A stretch of DNA of 64,000 bases from Prorocentrum cordatum (lineage: Eukaryota; Sar; Dinophyceae; Prorocentrales; Prorocentraceae), in assembly GCA_963575745.1 (NCBI GenBank), contig CAUYUJ010012714.1:374258-438257 (forward strand), read 5' to 3'. Made by a program: the position numbers and the translations under genes. How positions within the stretch are numbered: position 1 is the first letter of the stretch; each line of letters begins with the position of its first letter. Under the pieces are notes generated by a model that did no database searches, was not told where the DNA came from, and saw only the letters and a program-made list of their open reading frames with translations. Shown piece after piece: positions 42,061-54,359 of this stretch.

Positions 42061-43299
42061 CATTCCATTCCCCGCCTCCCCGCGGCTCTCTCGCGGGGCG
42101 GCGCCCACCGCTCGAAGCGGCCCTCGTTCTGGTCGCGGCCGCCCAGGGCGGCGACGGCGGTGCTTCCTGGAGGGCCCCATCGGCGTCCGACGGTGTGGTG
42201 TCTCGGTGCGCGACGCCCACGGTCAAGAGTGCTGGCTCAGCGTGTCGCGGCGGCGGCCCTGGCGACACGCCATGCCCCGCGAGCCGACAGCGTGTCCCTG
42301 AGCTCCGCGGGTCGGGAGGACGGGAAACGATCGGGATCTTGGCGCTCGGGGGCCAGGGCGTGGGTAGCGTGTCGTGCCCAAGCGTGGTGGGCCAAAACTG
42401 GCGGAACCACGCGCCAAGCCAGAATTCCTGGCCGCAGGCCCAGACATGCAACGCCCTGACAAAAAAATGGGGGCGGAGATGTTTCGCAGATGTCTGCCTC
42501 TGGAGCCCGCTGGCGGGCCCCCGAGGCTGCAACAAAAACGACTCGGGAGGAAAAAAACAACCCTGGGGAGATGGTCGGGACCTCCAGGGACCGCGCACTG
42601 AACAACATCAAAACATCACATGTCTGGGTCGGGCGCCCGGCCTGTAACCGACCCCTTCCGTGACGAGCCTGTTTCGCGACGACTCCTTTGCCCGCGAGAT
42701 GATCCTCAAGTCACCTGACCACGTTTTAGTGCGAAACGACTGGGCTGTCGCGGAAAAAGGTCTGCCCGGCAGGGGTGGGTTAGACCGACCCTGGCCCCGG
42801 GCGTCCGCGGACGCCCCCCGCGGGCAGTCTTTCTGTGCCCGGCTCTCATGTTGGATGGCCCTGGGGCCCGAGAGCGGCCGTCGCGGTGCAAGTTGGAAAA
42901 GCACGCCGCGGTTGTGTCTCCCACCCCCCAGGGTGTCAAAGGTGGTTCCGTTTCCAAGTTTGGCGCCGAACGGCTGGCGCTTCCACGGGAAGAGAAGCGG
43001 CGGTGCACAATTCAGGGATTGGGCTTTTTTAATGACGTATCGGCGGGGTGTTGGGCAGCGACCCCTCCTCCACGCCCCACATGGCCCGAAGAGTTCTTAT
43101 TGTGACAGGTTGTGCGTTACACATAGTGTACGCAGAAGCTACAACTGTGAGTCGACAGCTGGCCATAGAGGCCAGGTGGAGCCCCGCCGACCAACGTTAG
43201 GTCGGGCGTGTCCCCCTACAGGCGGGTTTTGGGCGAAAGATGAGAAATACAGAAAAATACCCCCCCCATACCCCAAAACGATCTAACACAGTTATTTTA

Positions 43300-43835
43300 A
43301 AAATGTCCCCAGACTATCTTTTTACTATTCTGGGATATTCCTCCTGTAGAGGCCGGGACAAGCCCGACTCGAGACCGACGGAGTCTCTCGCAAGTGAGAG
43401 GGGAGAGAGAGCTCGCCCGTGGAACACTCCCCTAAAGGGGAAGACGGGGGGGGCCCTTAGCTCCCTCCCTCCGTTGGACCCCCTCTGCCTGAGGCCCCCC
43501 CCCACCTCCCCCCGTTTCCTCCGCACCTCGAAAACTATATACTTCACCCCCCTTACTCCCCCCTTCTGCGCTCCGGATGCTACCCCGCCCCCTCCCCCCT
43601 TTTCCGAAGGGAAAGGGGAGCTCAGATCCCGCCCGCCCCCCTTTGAACCCCTCCTGCCAGAAGCCCCCGGCCCTCCCCCCTTGTCTTCCGCCCTGCGGTA
43701 TCTCCCCCCCCTCCCCCTCTTTTCGCGTTCCGGAGGCTGCTCCCCCTTCCCTCCCTTTCCAGGGGGGGGGGTGGGGCTTAGCTACCCCCCCCTGCCGGAA
43801 GCCACCCCACTCCCCCCCTTTTCGCTAAAGAGAAC
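43300..43835. other. C-rich stretch, no gene
   Basis: CCCCCC and CCTCCCC runs with recurrent words such as CCGGAAGCC and TTTTCG-AA-GGGAA. Long frames are proline-rich by composition. Confidence 0.6.
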
Positions 43836-43839
43836 GAGC

Positions 43840-44795
43840 GGCTTGGCTTGGGCGCCGAAAGCCACAAGGGTGCCGAAAACCAACAGAGCGCCGAAAACAA
43901 AATGGCCACCGAAAACAGCAAAAGCAACAACAACCAAGCGCCCGAAACCGAAAGGGCGCCGAAAACCGAAGGGGCGCTGGAAATTCAAAGGTCGTTGAAA
44001 ACCGAAGAACGCCGAAAACCGAAGGGGCGCCGAAAACAAAAAAGGCGTCGACAACCAACAGGGGCGCCAACCCAAGAGGGGGCCGACAAACAACGGGGCG
44101 CCAAAGAAACAAACGCGCCGAACACAACAGGTTGAAAACCAAAGATGCGCCGAAAACCACAAAAGGCGCAGGAAACCAGCGGGGTGCAGAAAACCAAAAA
44201 TGCACCGAACAACGACAGAGTGCCGAAAACTACAGCGGCGTCGAAAACCAAAAGGACGCCGAAAACCGAAGGGCGCCGAAACCCACGGGGGCGCCGAAAA
44301 TCAACACGTCGTCGAACTTCAAAGGGGCGCCATAAACCAAAGGGGCGCGGAAAACCAATGGAGCGCCCAAAACCAAAGGGTCGCCGAAGGCCAAAAGGGC
44401 ACCGAAAACCAATGCGGCGTCGAAAACCCATAAGGCGCCGAAAACCACAGGGTCCCGACAACCAAAAGGGCATTAAAAACCAACGCGGCGCGGAAAACCA
44501 AAGATGCGCCGAAAACCAAAAGGGCACCGAAAACCACGAGGGGGCCGAACACCAGAGAGGCGCCGAAAACCGACAGGGCGCGGAAAACCAAAGGGGCACC
44601 GAAAACCAACGGGGCGCCGAAAACCAAAAGGAGGCAGAGGGCACCGAAAACCAGCTGGCGCCGAAGACTAAAGAGCGCCGAAAACCAGAGCGGCGCCGAA
44701 AACGGAAGGAGCGCCGAAAACCACGGTGGTGCCGAAAACCAAAGGGGCGCCGAAAACCAAAGGGGCGTCGAAAACCAAACCAGAAAAGGTAGCTT
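43840..44795 (+). repeat. 18-bp minisatellite, unit GGGGCGCCGAAAACCAAA, about 50 copies
   Basis: The unit is nearly exact in the right half (44,500-44,790) and degenerates leftwards, with GCGCCGAAAACC as the stable core. As 18 is a multiple of three, all frames repeat every six residues: RRKPKG on the plus strand and WFSAPL on the minus strand. The array ends inside an unrecognised coding-like region. Confidence 0.95.
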
Positions 44796-45720
44796 CGAAG
44801 CCGCGGCGAAGCGCGGGCGCTGAAATGAAAGCGGCCTTCGCGTCCTCGGCGTCTTTATGTTGCGCAGGCGAATCCCCAATGCTATCACGGCGTGGATGAG
44901 GAATGCCCTCCGCGAGCGACGGGGCGCCATCTCCCTCCTGGGGCGGTTGCGACAGCCAGCGACGAGCAGTGCGCACGTCCAACTCAGCTGGGCATTGCAG
45001 AACGACGAACGGACAGAACCGACGCCGACGGTGGCGAATTCCTTGTCCAGCCCAGGGAGCTCAAACGACTCGGCCTCCGACATGATATCATGCCTCGCGG
45101 GAACTCCGCGCGCGCCTCGGAACGGCCCGCTTCGGCGGCGCTCGCGGAGTCACCCACGGCCTCTGCCATCGCAGTGTGCACGGCGGCGCAGACCTCGGGC
45201 GCCGGAGCCAGGATGCAATTTGTCTCGTTGTCGCTGGTGTCAACGGCGGTGTTGGTATCATCGGTGACGGTCTGGGAAGCGATCTCCTGGTCGCTGTACG
45301 GCTGCGCGGGAAGTAGTCGAACTCATAGTCGCTTGTGTCAGCATCGTCAATGGCGTGCACGGTTTGGGCCTTGGTGGTCGCCTGCTCATCAATACGCGAC
45401 TGCGCGGGGATGCGCCCTGCAAACTGCGTTTCGGCCGCGCGCGAGAGTTCCAGTAGTCGGCGCGGTGACGTGGCGTCTAAAGCTGTGGGCGATATCGAGG
45501 TGCTCGAGCTTGCGCTCGAGCGGCGTCGGGACACGATGGCACGCAGGACTGCGCCATGCCTGAGCATGTCCTTGAACGTAGCGGCCCGCGCCCGCAGCGA
45601 AGGCGCGCCGCGCGCGGCCATGGGCATCATGAATCAACGCCGAAGGCTCAATACCGGTTGGGGGGAACGGGGGAAAGGCAGCAAAAAACGCCAACGCCGT
45701 AGCTGGAGCCAAGAACGGCT
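44795..45720 (-). pseudogene. Unrecognised coding-like region
   Basis: Minus-strand pieces in three frames have natural-looking composition: 45,630-45,300 reads LRARAATFKDMLRHGAVLRA, then SRAAETQFAGRIPAQSRIDE and HAIDDADTSDYEFDYFP; 45,200-45,080 reads CAAVHTAMAEAVGDSASAAE; 45,083-44,940 reads MSEAESFELPGLDKEFATVG; 44,985-44,800 reads GAPSLAEGIPHPRRDSIGDS. The pieces line up head to tail, as expected for one protein broken by frameshifts or introns. It could be a polyprotein linker or a host gene relic. No domain is recognised. Confidence 0.35.
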
Positions 45721-46239
45721 AAGGAAGTAAGCGCGCCGCGACTATTGAAAAGATCACATCGTGGGATGTCTGGGGGGGGGGGGTTAGAGGCGGGGCACAT
45801 CGTCGGATGTCTGGCGGGAGGGCTAGGGCGGGGCAGCTGCCAGGAAGCTGGGGGCGCGCGCTGGCGCGCCCGAGACGGGCGCCGAATGCAATCGGGCAAT
45901 GCCCCGCAACACATGTTGTTCAATTCAGAGGGCGGCCGCTGTTGGGCAGCCAACCTCGGCCGCAAACAGAAGTCATCGATGGGGGCGCCGACAGCGAGTC
46001 ACGATCAGTCGCCTGCGCACAAGAATGACCACCCTGGGCAAGAGTGACCATTGTTGCCCGGCTTTCGGGAGCCGCACGGAAGGGGGGGGCAGATCCAAGC
46101 GCTCAGGCCAACGCTCGAGTGACTTCTACGGGCCCGCATCAAAGGTCACTCCAGCGAAAGGTCACTGTTACGTGCAGCCGCTCAGAATGGGCAAGAACTG
46201 CTGCTGGCCTGGTGGGGGCTTTGGATGATGAGCCCGTAC

Positions 46240-46350
46240 ATGAAAAGATCCAGGGTCTGGAAGCTGGTGGAACAAACATTGAGGCTTGGCCGTAAATGAC
46301 ACCGCCACCCTCATCAGATAAGGACTCCTCCAGGGTCTGAAGCATCATGG
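46240..46350 (+). repeat. Dispersed repeat R9, copy 2
   Basis: CAGGGTCTGGAAGCTGGTGG, GGCTTGGCCGTAAATGACAC and CGCCACCCTCATCAGATAAG correspond to copy 1 at 41,690. The stretch 45,720-46,240 contains no recognised gene. Confidence 0.7.
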
Positions 46351-46564
46351 GCACACTCGGAAATCAACGCCCTCACACCAATGTCTCCGTCACCTGTCGG
46401 GCCCTCCAGAACATTTGAAGGGGCCCCAGGACACACAAATACATACACACAAATAAAAATACTCCCCATATTCCCCCATAGTTTCTATGTTTTTCCCCTC
46501 CTGAACATCTGTCTTCTGCTCGCGCGCGGGCGGACGCGCGGCGCGGCGCGCGGCGTTGGCACGT

Positions 46565-47115
46565 GGTGAAAGCCAGCTCGAATCGGATCGGCTGCGCCAC
46601 GATCCACAGCAACGCCATGTAGGCATCGGGCCGTATCGGAGCGTCGGCAAATCAGAATCGAACTGGAACGGGCCAGCCGAGGTCGACATCGCATCGGATC
46701 GATCGGAGTGAACGGGGCCCTGTTGGGCTACAGAACGGCGAACTGCCTGCGGGAACGAGCGCGCGCGCGGCCGCGAGCGCCCGTCCCTGGCAAGGCTGAG
46801 TCCGAAACCTTGATTGGTTGTGCAACGCGCTGCGCTGCAAGGCGTGCAAAGTCCGCCGCGATGCGGCCAGCGAAACCCAGTTCGCCGCGCTGCCCCCAGC
46901 GATCTGCACACCGCAGGAGGCGGGGGGGGCCCTCCAGAACACGCGACTGGACGCGCATCCAGTCAACGCGGGGACGGCCCACGAAATCGACTCGGGTCGG
47001 GCCACCCGAGATCGACATCGAAGCGGGTCGATCGCATCGAATTGGGCCGCGCCGGGGAACAAAACGGCAAACTGCACGCAGCGGGAGGAGGAACAGGGCC
47101 CTCAAGACTCAAGAA
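46565..47115 (+). repeat. Dispersed repeat R3, copy 2, with an internal duplication
   Basis: 46,572-46,700 matches 21,712-21,835. In addition 46,667-46,770 (GGGCCAGCCGAGGTCGACAT, then GGATCGATCGG, then ACGGCGAACTGCCTGCGGGA) is repeated at about 46,995-47,095 (GGCCACCCGAGATCGACATC, then GGGTCGATCGC, then ACGGCAAACTGCACGCAGCG). No gene. Confidence 0.65.
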
Positions 47116-47219
47116 CACGCGGACTGGACGCACATCTGATCAACTTGCAGAGGGCGAGCCGGGAAGGGGATCCACTCGCGGCCGGGCCAGGGTTGGGGTT
47201 GTTAGATTTCAAGAACAGG

Positions 47220-48570
47220 CCCCCCTCGCCGACCCCATCCTGCATACCGCGGCCACCAGACCCCACATTGTCCTGGTGGTCCCGGGTATCCCGCCTCGCG
47301 CCCGGCCAACCCCATCCTGCATACCGCGGCGGCCAGACCCCAAGTTGTCCCGATGATCCCCGAGTCCCGGATGTCCCGCCTCGCGCCCTCGACGAACACG
47401 ATAGAATACAATATGATATAGTAGAAGACGACGTAACACAACATGATATAACATAGCCGAACATACCACAACACATCTTGACGGACCATATCATATTATG
47501 ACAGAGCACCATATAACATAACATTGCATGGCAGCAAGGCGTAGCGATACATACTAGCATAACAAACCATACAATACTACACCGAGCCGAGTCGCCAACG
47601 AACATAACATCACAAACCATACCAGAGTATAGCATTACAGCACAGAAGACGACATAACACAACATACAACAGTGTAACCGAGCAAAGCATTACACAACTT
47701 GACATAACTGATCCTATCGCACAGAACATACCATAACACGGCAGCAGAGCAGAGCGACGACGAACACGACAGAACACAACATGACACACCATAACATGAC
47801 ATAACATGACACGAGCATGGCAGAACATGACAGCACAGAACATAGCGATGCCATTCCAAAGTAGATATCAGAATACCGCATTCCATACCATCGCAGGAAA
47901 TGACAGAGCAGACGACGACCGACCACAACATAACATAACATGACCGAGCATAACACACCACACCGTGACATAACATATCATAACATGACATGACACACCA
48001 TTACAGAAGATACCAGAACAGGACAGCTGGGCATAGCGACACATCTGAGTGGCGCAAATCATATTATACGGTACAGAGCCGGGCCGCCAACAAAGATAAC
48101 ATCGCAGAACATACCAGAGCAAAACAGGGCAGAGCATAAGACGACATACCACACCATAAGAAAGCGTACCCGAACATACCATAACACACCTGGAACAACT
48201 ATATCATATCATATCATGTCATGCCATCATCAGAGAACATATCATACCACGGCAGCAACACATAGCGAAACAGACTGGCAGAACATACCATGATATACTA
48301 TAATGTGCGGAGCTGCCAACATCTTCACGGAGCAGGGCCTACTATAGCATAACCTGGCATAGCAGATCGTGCCATATGGGCAGGTCACACCATGACATCT
48401 CACATCATATGGTGACAGAGATGGGCATACTATAATATACCCAATCAGAAAATAATCATGCAGGCTAAGAACACAATCGTAACAAACGGCGCATGTAATG
48501 TCACAGGCGACACATCGTCACGCCGGACCGTCGAGAACAAACCATGATATAATATAACATAACATGAAAT
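47220..48570 (+). repeat. Tandem 65-bp repeat, then a 1.2-kb degenerate ACATAAC block
   Basis: 47,230-47,395 holds three imperfect copies of CCCCATCCTGCATACCGCGG ... CCCGGGTATCCCGCCTCGCG. From 47,400 to 48,570 the plus strand is built from ACATAACA, CATACCA, AACATGACA and similar words and is much richer in A than its surroundings. Minus-strand translation gives Met/Leu/Cys/Tyr/Val strings that look like membrane proteins but come from the repeat. Confidence 0.85.
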
Positions 48571-49930
48571 GGCGTGCCTACACGGAACACGATTGAACCG
48601 TTTTTGAATCCAGAAGCGGTAGTTGTGCAGTGGTGGGAGAAGAAGGAGGGACAGCAGGGAGGAGAGGTCCGCCTTACTTCCCTCCTCTTCCTCCTCCTGA
48701 TTCGTCGTCCGCCTCCTCCTTCTGCGCCTTATGCTGATGCTCTTCCTCTTCCTCTTTCAACAGGCTGCGGCTCTCTATCCGTTTCGCGCCGCACGTTGTC
48801 GAAGCTTGTTTTTGTTGTCGCCCTGGGGTCTCTTTCAATTTCTTTCGTCAGAAGCTCGAGATAACGGGTTGTTGGATTTGATTTGTTGGATTTGGGATTG
48901 TTGGATTTGGATTGTAGGATTTGGATTGTTGGATTTTGTCGCCCTGGGTTGTTGGATTTGGAGATAACGGAATCCGCCCTCGGCCCGATCGCCGCACTGG
49001 CCGAGATTACAGGGCCCCGCGCGCAGGGCTCCACCGATTAGACGACCGCGCGCTGCCAGGAACAAAAGCGTAAGGTTTCGGTGAGGATCGCTCGAAGCAA
49101 AACACCGTGTGTTTTTCATTGTGTGTGTGTTCCTTTGTTGGTTTTCTCTTTTTCTTCGTCACTTGTCGGGGACAGCCCAGATTATCCGGGGGACTGATGG
49201 TCTAACCATTTGACTTCGGGCAGCCCTGCGCATGCCCGCGCGCACACCAATGGTGCGTGCGCCCCCTCCCGCCCGACCTGCGCAATCGACCTGGTCTGGT
49301 TATCAGGGAGGAGGGGGCTCTGGAGGGGCCCGATGACCCGGCGCATCGCCTGAGACCAATCTCCTGGAGCCCAAACATATTTTTGGTCCGCGGAGCGCCA
49401 GCGGTCGCTATAGCGCGTTCGGACAGCAAGCGGGGAGCGCCAGGATAACAAGTGGACACAAAAATAAAAGGCGGCCGCAAGGGAGGACGCAAGGAGGAGG
49501 CCTCAGCCGCTAAGAACATGTCACCGCAACGACCTTGCAGACCTGCTGCAACGGATTTGTGTGTGTGTGGATTTTCCTCCAAAAGACCCTGGGACGGCGA
49601 ACTAAAAACGGTATTCATTCCTGGCCAACAAACAATCCGCACGAAAATCGCTTCGAAGTCCAGAAAGACATTCTCCAGGACAATCTGCGCCCATTCTTCT
49701 GTTTTCCGAACGAGATCCGCTCTGCGATGTTGGCGCCATGGAGTATGTGTCCTGCAGGGCGTGCAGGCAGCCTTTGGCGCCCGAGATCGGTGTGCTCCCA
49801 GATTGTGGGAATCGGTGCGAGCTGCTCAAAGGTTGCTCAAGATGCGCTTTCTGGGTGCTGCGGCGCCCTGCGCGGATCTGCGCGCTCACAAGCTTTTGTG
49901 TCTCCTGCGGGAGGCTGCGGATGTCTTGTC
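48570..49930. repeat. TTGTTGGATTTGG repeats; otherwise no gene
   Basis: At 48,868-48,962 TTGTTGGATTTGGATTG-type words follow each other at 13-17-base spacing. 49,000-49,930 shows no gene; a CG-rich stretch lies at 49,230-49,450. Confidence 0.7.
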
Positions 49931-50025
49931 CGTCGTGTCTGTCGCGTCTGTCGCGTCTGTCAATTTTGTCCGCCCGTCTTGTCGTCTTGTTCCGTCCGTT
50001 GGTTTTGTCTGCCTGTCGTTCCCTC
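49920..50025 (+). repeat. GTC-rich short repeats
   Basis: GTCCGTCGTGTCTGTCGCGT, GTCTGTCGCGTCTGTC and TTGTCCGCCCGTCTTGTCGT follow one another: imperfect 9-10-base units. Confidence 0.8.
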
Positions 50026-50389
50026 CTTGAGCCGCTCTTGCACGCAGGGCGCAGCGCTGCACACTGCCGTTCCTCAACGGCCTAACGATGGCACGATCAG
50101 TCTAGCGCTGGCGGGGTCGCCCAGGCATGCGCGGATGAGAACCCCGTCCCAGGGAAGAGGTTCAAACGGGCAGGAGCGCAAGATGGGAAGACTCCGCGGA
50201 GTCGCGGCGTCCGAGGGAGTGGGGCTGGAACACCAGTTTAGAGGCCATGGGTCACTTGAACACAAGTCAGCCAGCGCGGGCCACAAACAGTGATGTCTTG
50301 CAGTCTATGCACTCTATGCGGTGCAGTCCACGTGGTGCCATCAATGTGGTACAATTTAGGTGCTGCAACCCATGTGATGCAACCTACGT

Positions 50390-50820
50390 GGCGCAAAACA
50401 ATGCAAACTAGCGCAACACAATGCAACACGATGCAAAGTCATGCAACGTAGTGCAAACGAATGCAAAGCAATGCAAGGAAATGCAAAACAGAACAATGCC
50501 AAGTAATGCAACGCAGTGCCAAGCAATGCCAAGCAAAGCAAAGCAAATCCAATCAATGCAAAGCAATGCAAAGCAACGCAACTCAATGACACACAATGCA
50601 AAGCAATGCAAAGCGATGCAAAGCAATTAGAAGCAATGCAAAGCAATTACGCACAATGCGATGCAATGCATTGCGACGCAGAACAATGCACAGCAATACG
50701 AAACAACGCGGCGACGGTCGGCGACGAGCCAGACGGACCACCACTGAGGCCCAGTAGCGACGGGGGCGACGGGCGGCGACGAGCCGGCTGGACCGCCACC
50801 AGGGCCAAATTGCATTAGAA
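50390..50820 (+). repeat. Composite repeat R8, copy 1: AATGCAAAGC array plus CGACGGGCGGCGACNAGCC units
   Basis: 50,390-50,700 is a degenerate 10-base array (AATGCAAAGC and neighbours). It is followed by GACGGTCGGCGACGAGCC and GACGGGCGGCGACGAGCC-type units (50,707-50,810) with ACCGCCACCAGGGCC. The same two-part order occurs at 63,040-63,730. Confidence 0.85.
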
Positions 50821-51589
50821 TGCAAGCAATAACTCCTACTCTGGGTTTCGCAATAAGCCTTGGGGGGGTACCCCCCGACGGGGGTCAACCTCGCCTCGTC
50901 GTCGCACCGCGACGGGGGTCGGAGCGCCTCCGGCGTGCGGTGGCTGCCCGCGACGGGGGTCGATGTGGGGCTGTCGGCGGGGGTGATGCCCCCCCCGACG
51001 CTTATTAAGAAACTCGGAGTAAGTGCAAGAGCTGTTTGGGGAATTTGCATCTCTGGAAGACATGCTCTCAATTCCACTGGCTTCTGCCAGCGGGCCTGCC
51101 CCCATTTCTCACTTCCACTGGCCTTCCGCCCGCCTCCGCCGAAGGCGAGGTCGCCACGAAGGCGATGCCTTATACGAAGCGCCGGACATATGCATGTCAA
51201 TATAGATCGGATTCGCGAGCAGGTCGGTCGCATCAAGGGGAGATGGCGGAGGGTCATCTGAAACAACGGCGGCCCCTCCTCCTGTTCCTCCTCCCTCCTC
51301 CCTCCTGGCTCCCCTTTTTCCTGCTCCTACCTCGTTCCCGGTCCCTCCCACCTCCTCCAGCAGGTCAGTCGTCCTTCTAACCGCAGGAAGCAATGAATAG
51401 CCCCCCGGGGTTATCGTTCGCACCGCACCGTAATTCAATAATTCCTGGGGGCGGTTTTCGCGGAACGATATCGTTAGCACCGCGCGTAAGAAAGGAAAAG
51501 AAATGATTCCCGCGCCTTGGCTCGGGCGGTATCCCAATTGGAATCTGTACGATTCCTAGATATCCCTATTCCCCATAGGACTCCCCCAC

Positions 51590-51770
51590 AGCAGACTCGT
51601 CTGCGTTCAGAGCAGTTTCTGAGGATGTCTCAGGCGAGGCGCTTGTTTCAGAACCACACGGAGGCCAGATTGCGAGAATGTTTCAGGCGGTTTCCTTGTT
51701 TCGGCGGGCAGACTCGTCTGCGTTCAAAGCAGGTTGCGAAGGGCCAAGGTAAGGCTTCCCGGGTGCCGGA
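51590..51770 (+). repeat. ~117-bp tandem duplication around CAGACTCGTCTGCG
   Basis: CAGACTCGTCTGCGTTCAGA (51,592) and CAGACTCGTCTGCGTTCAAA (51,710) start two related segments. The core CAGACNCGTCTG is nearly palindromic. 50,830-51,590 holds GACGGGGGTCG words near 50,878-50,970 and no gene. Confidence 0.7.
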
Positions 51771-51896
51771 GCGTTATACTTTCGCCGGAGAGGGGGGGGG
51801 TCTTAATTGCTTCTGCGGGTTAGTGCTGGTGCTCGTGGACACGCGTGAACAACACCAGGAGGGATAGGAGCAGGAGGGCAAGGAGAGGGGGAGGAT

Positions 51897-51990
51897 CGAT
51901 GACCCTCAGGGCGTGGGTCAGCGCCTACGTGTGCTTGTCCACCGAAGCCCTTCAGTGCAACGCGGCCAGCGTGTGGAGGGTCGACACAGG
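51897..51990 (+). repeat. Dispersed repeat R4, copy 2
   Basis: GTGCTTGTCCACCGAAGCCC and flanks match 19,528-19,600. Confidence 0.6.
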
Positions 51991-52019
51991 ATGAAGCTAT
52001 CGATGTAGCTGAACTGGAT

Positions 52020-54060
52020 AAGACACACACTTGGCCGACCCACGTCTCGAGGAGATCATCGAGAGGTGGGGATGGGGACGAGGAGGGGCAACAGCAGCAG
52101 ACGGATCTCGGACAGAATCGTGCCACGACATCCCCGTGAGGCGCGACGGGACCAGGATCTCCCCGGCGAGGGCCTGGCCGTGGCGACGATGGCCCTCGGG
52201 GAGGCCCCCCCGATCAGGGGCCAGGAGACACCAGGAGAGGGAGAGGGCGGTGGGCCTGGAAACGCTGAGGGGCGCGAAGGAGGAGGAGGAGGAGGAGGAG
52301 GAGGAGGAGGAGGAGGAGGAGGAGCAGGAGCAGGAGGAGGAGGACGGCGAGACAGAGGGAGACGATGGAGGTCTCTCCGATGGGGGGCGGGCGGGCGGTC
52401 GACACGGGGAGAGCGGCGGTCCTGGCGCCGCGGGCGCGGCCGCGAGGCCGCGCAGTTCGCTCGACGGTGGCCTCCGCTTGCAGAAGCTCCTCCTGAGGGG
52501 AGCGGCGGGGCGACGCCGGACGTCAATCGCGATGTTGCAAGTTGATTCGCCACGTCGAATCTCAGGGAGTTCGATATGTGCGGGGGAACCCCGTCGCTGC
52601 TCGTCCTGGAGAGCCCTCGTCGTCGCCACGGCTGGATTCTCCTCGGGATCTTGGTCAGAACGCACCCCAGAAGAGGTCCGGGGAGTAGAGGATACCCGGG
52701 GCGTCTCCGGTGGTATGATTTTCTCAATCGGCGGCGGCGGCCACGGCGACGCCGAAGGCGACGGCGACGCTGGCGGCGGCATTGGCTCTGGCAGCGGCGG
52801 CGAAATGCGGCCACGGCGGCGTGAAGACGACGAGAGGTGGCCACGACGGCTGTGGCGACGGCGAGCAGGTGGGGTCGCGGCGGCGGCGACGGCGAGGTGA
52901 GGCCACGACGAGGACGATGAGGCAATGTCACAGCGGCGACGGCGTCGACGGGATGGGACCCTGACGACGACGAGATGAAACCAAGACGACCACGACGTCG
53001 GCAGCGTCCTCTGATATCGACTCGGGTCGAGATCTACTCCCCCCCTCCCTCCTCCCTCCCTCCCTCCCTCCCTCCCTCCTTCCTCCTCCCTTCTGCGTGA
53101 GACTGCCCTCCCACCCCACGCCCTGTTCCGCCTGATGGTCATGCTGCCCGTGAGTACAAACCAGGATGGACGATTGCGACCAGCGTGCCCCCAATGGCGG
53201 CGACGTCATGATGCTGCTCATGGTGCCCCCCATGGCGGCCCACCGCAGAGGTCATGGCGCCCCGAGGTCATCACTTCAAGTTCTCCCTCCTCCTGTCCAT
53301 CCCCCCCCTCCCTCCTCCCTGCCTTCCTCCTCCCTCCCCTCCTCCCCCTCACCTCCGCCTCTCTTCTCCCGGCGCGCTCTTCGCCCCCCTGCTTCCGACG
53401 CCGCGTGTCCCTCCCAACGTGGGCCCTCGGGGCCTGGACCCCCTCCCTGGGGCCGGGCTTCCATCCCGAGCCGCAGCTTGACGACCATCGCATCGGCACG
53501 ACGACGGCGACGACGGCCTGCGCCTCTTCTCCACCCTCCCCTGCCCCTCCTGCCTCGTCATCGTCCGGCTGCTCCTCCTCCTCCTGGTGACTGGTGGCCG
53601 GTACCACGAAAGGCTTTAGACGTTGCTCCTCCTCCTCCTCCTCCTGCTCCTCCTCCTGTTCCTGCTCCTCCTCCTCCTCCTCCTCCTGCTCCTGCTCCTC
53701 CTCCTCCTCCTCCTGCTCCTCCTCTTCCTCCTCCTCCTCCTCCTCCTCCTGCTCCTGCTCCTCCTCCTCCTCCTCCTGCTCCTCCTCCTGCTCCTCCTCC
53801 TGCTGCGACCTCCTGTTCGGGCCCCAGCCCTGGACCCAGGCACCTGCCGCTGTTCTCGGTTATTCTTCTACTTGCTCCTCGTCTTTCCGCTCCTCTCACG
53901 CCCGTGCGGTGCGCGGATCGCTGCCGCTGGCGAGCTTGAGGTGAGCGTCGGTGCGCGGGCAGCTGCCGCTGCTCTTGTTCCCACCCCGCCGCGTCAGCTT
54001 GGGGAGGGGCAGGCCTGGTCTGCGACAGGATCCTCTGCAGCAGTGGGAGCTTTGGTGAGC
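52020..54060. repeat. GGA, CCTCCCT and (TCC/TGC)n tracts; no gene recognised
   Basis: 52,278-52,345 is GGA repeat; 52,725-52,920 is rich in GGCGACGGCGACG; 53,035-53,095 is (CCCT)n; 53,625-53,810 is TCC with regular TGC interruptions. Frames on both strands are long but are Gly/Arg, Ser/Cys, Pro/Ala or Leu strings. Confidence 0.8.
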
Positions 54061-54359
54061 CCCACATGCCCTCCATACGAAAGAGACCCGGCGTAGCCAA
54101 AGGTCTGCCAACAACCCCTGGAAGAAACAACCCCCGCACTGCTGAGGCGTGGCAACACGTGCCGTTTCCGTCCCTCCCCTCCTCGGGCTGGCGCTGGAAG
54201 ATTTCTTGGTGTTTCTGCTGCAGTCTCGCTACGTGTAATCGGTGTTCTTTGGTGTCGACGGCGACGCACAAAAAAACGGGGCGGCGGAAAACAAAAACCA
54301 GGACGCGGCCGAGCGAATTCCGCACTGAAACTACTGGCAAAAGTGGGGAGGGTCCTGGT

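Noticed and set aside
47102-48182. Cys/Leu/Met-rich minus-strand membrane proteins
   Set aside because: Translation of the degenerate ACATAAC block; several frames give equivalent results.
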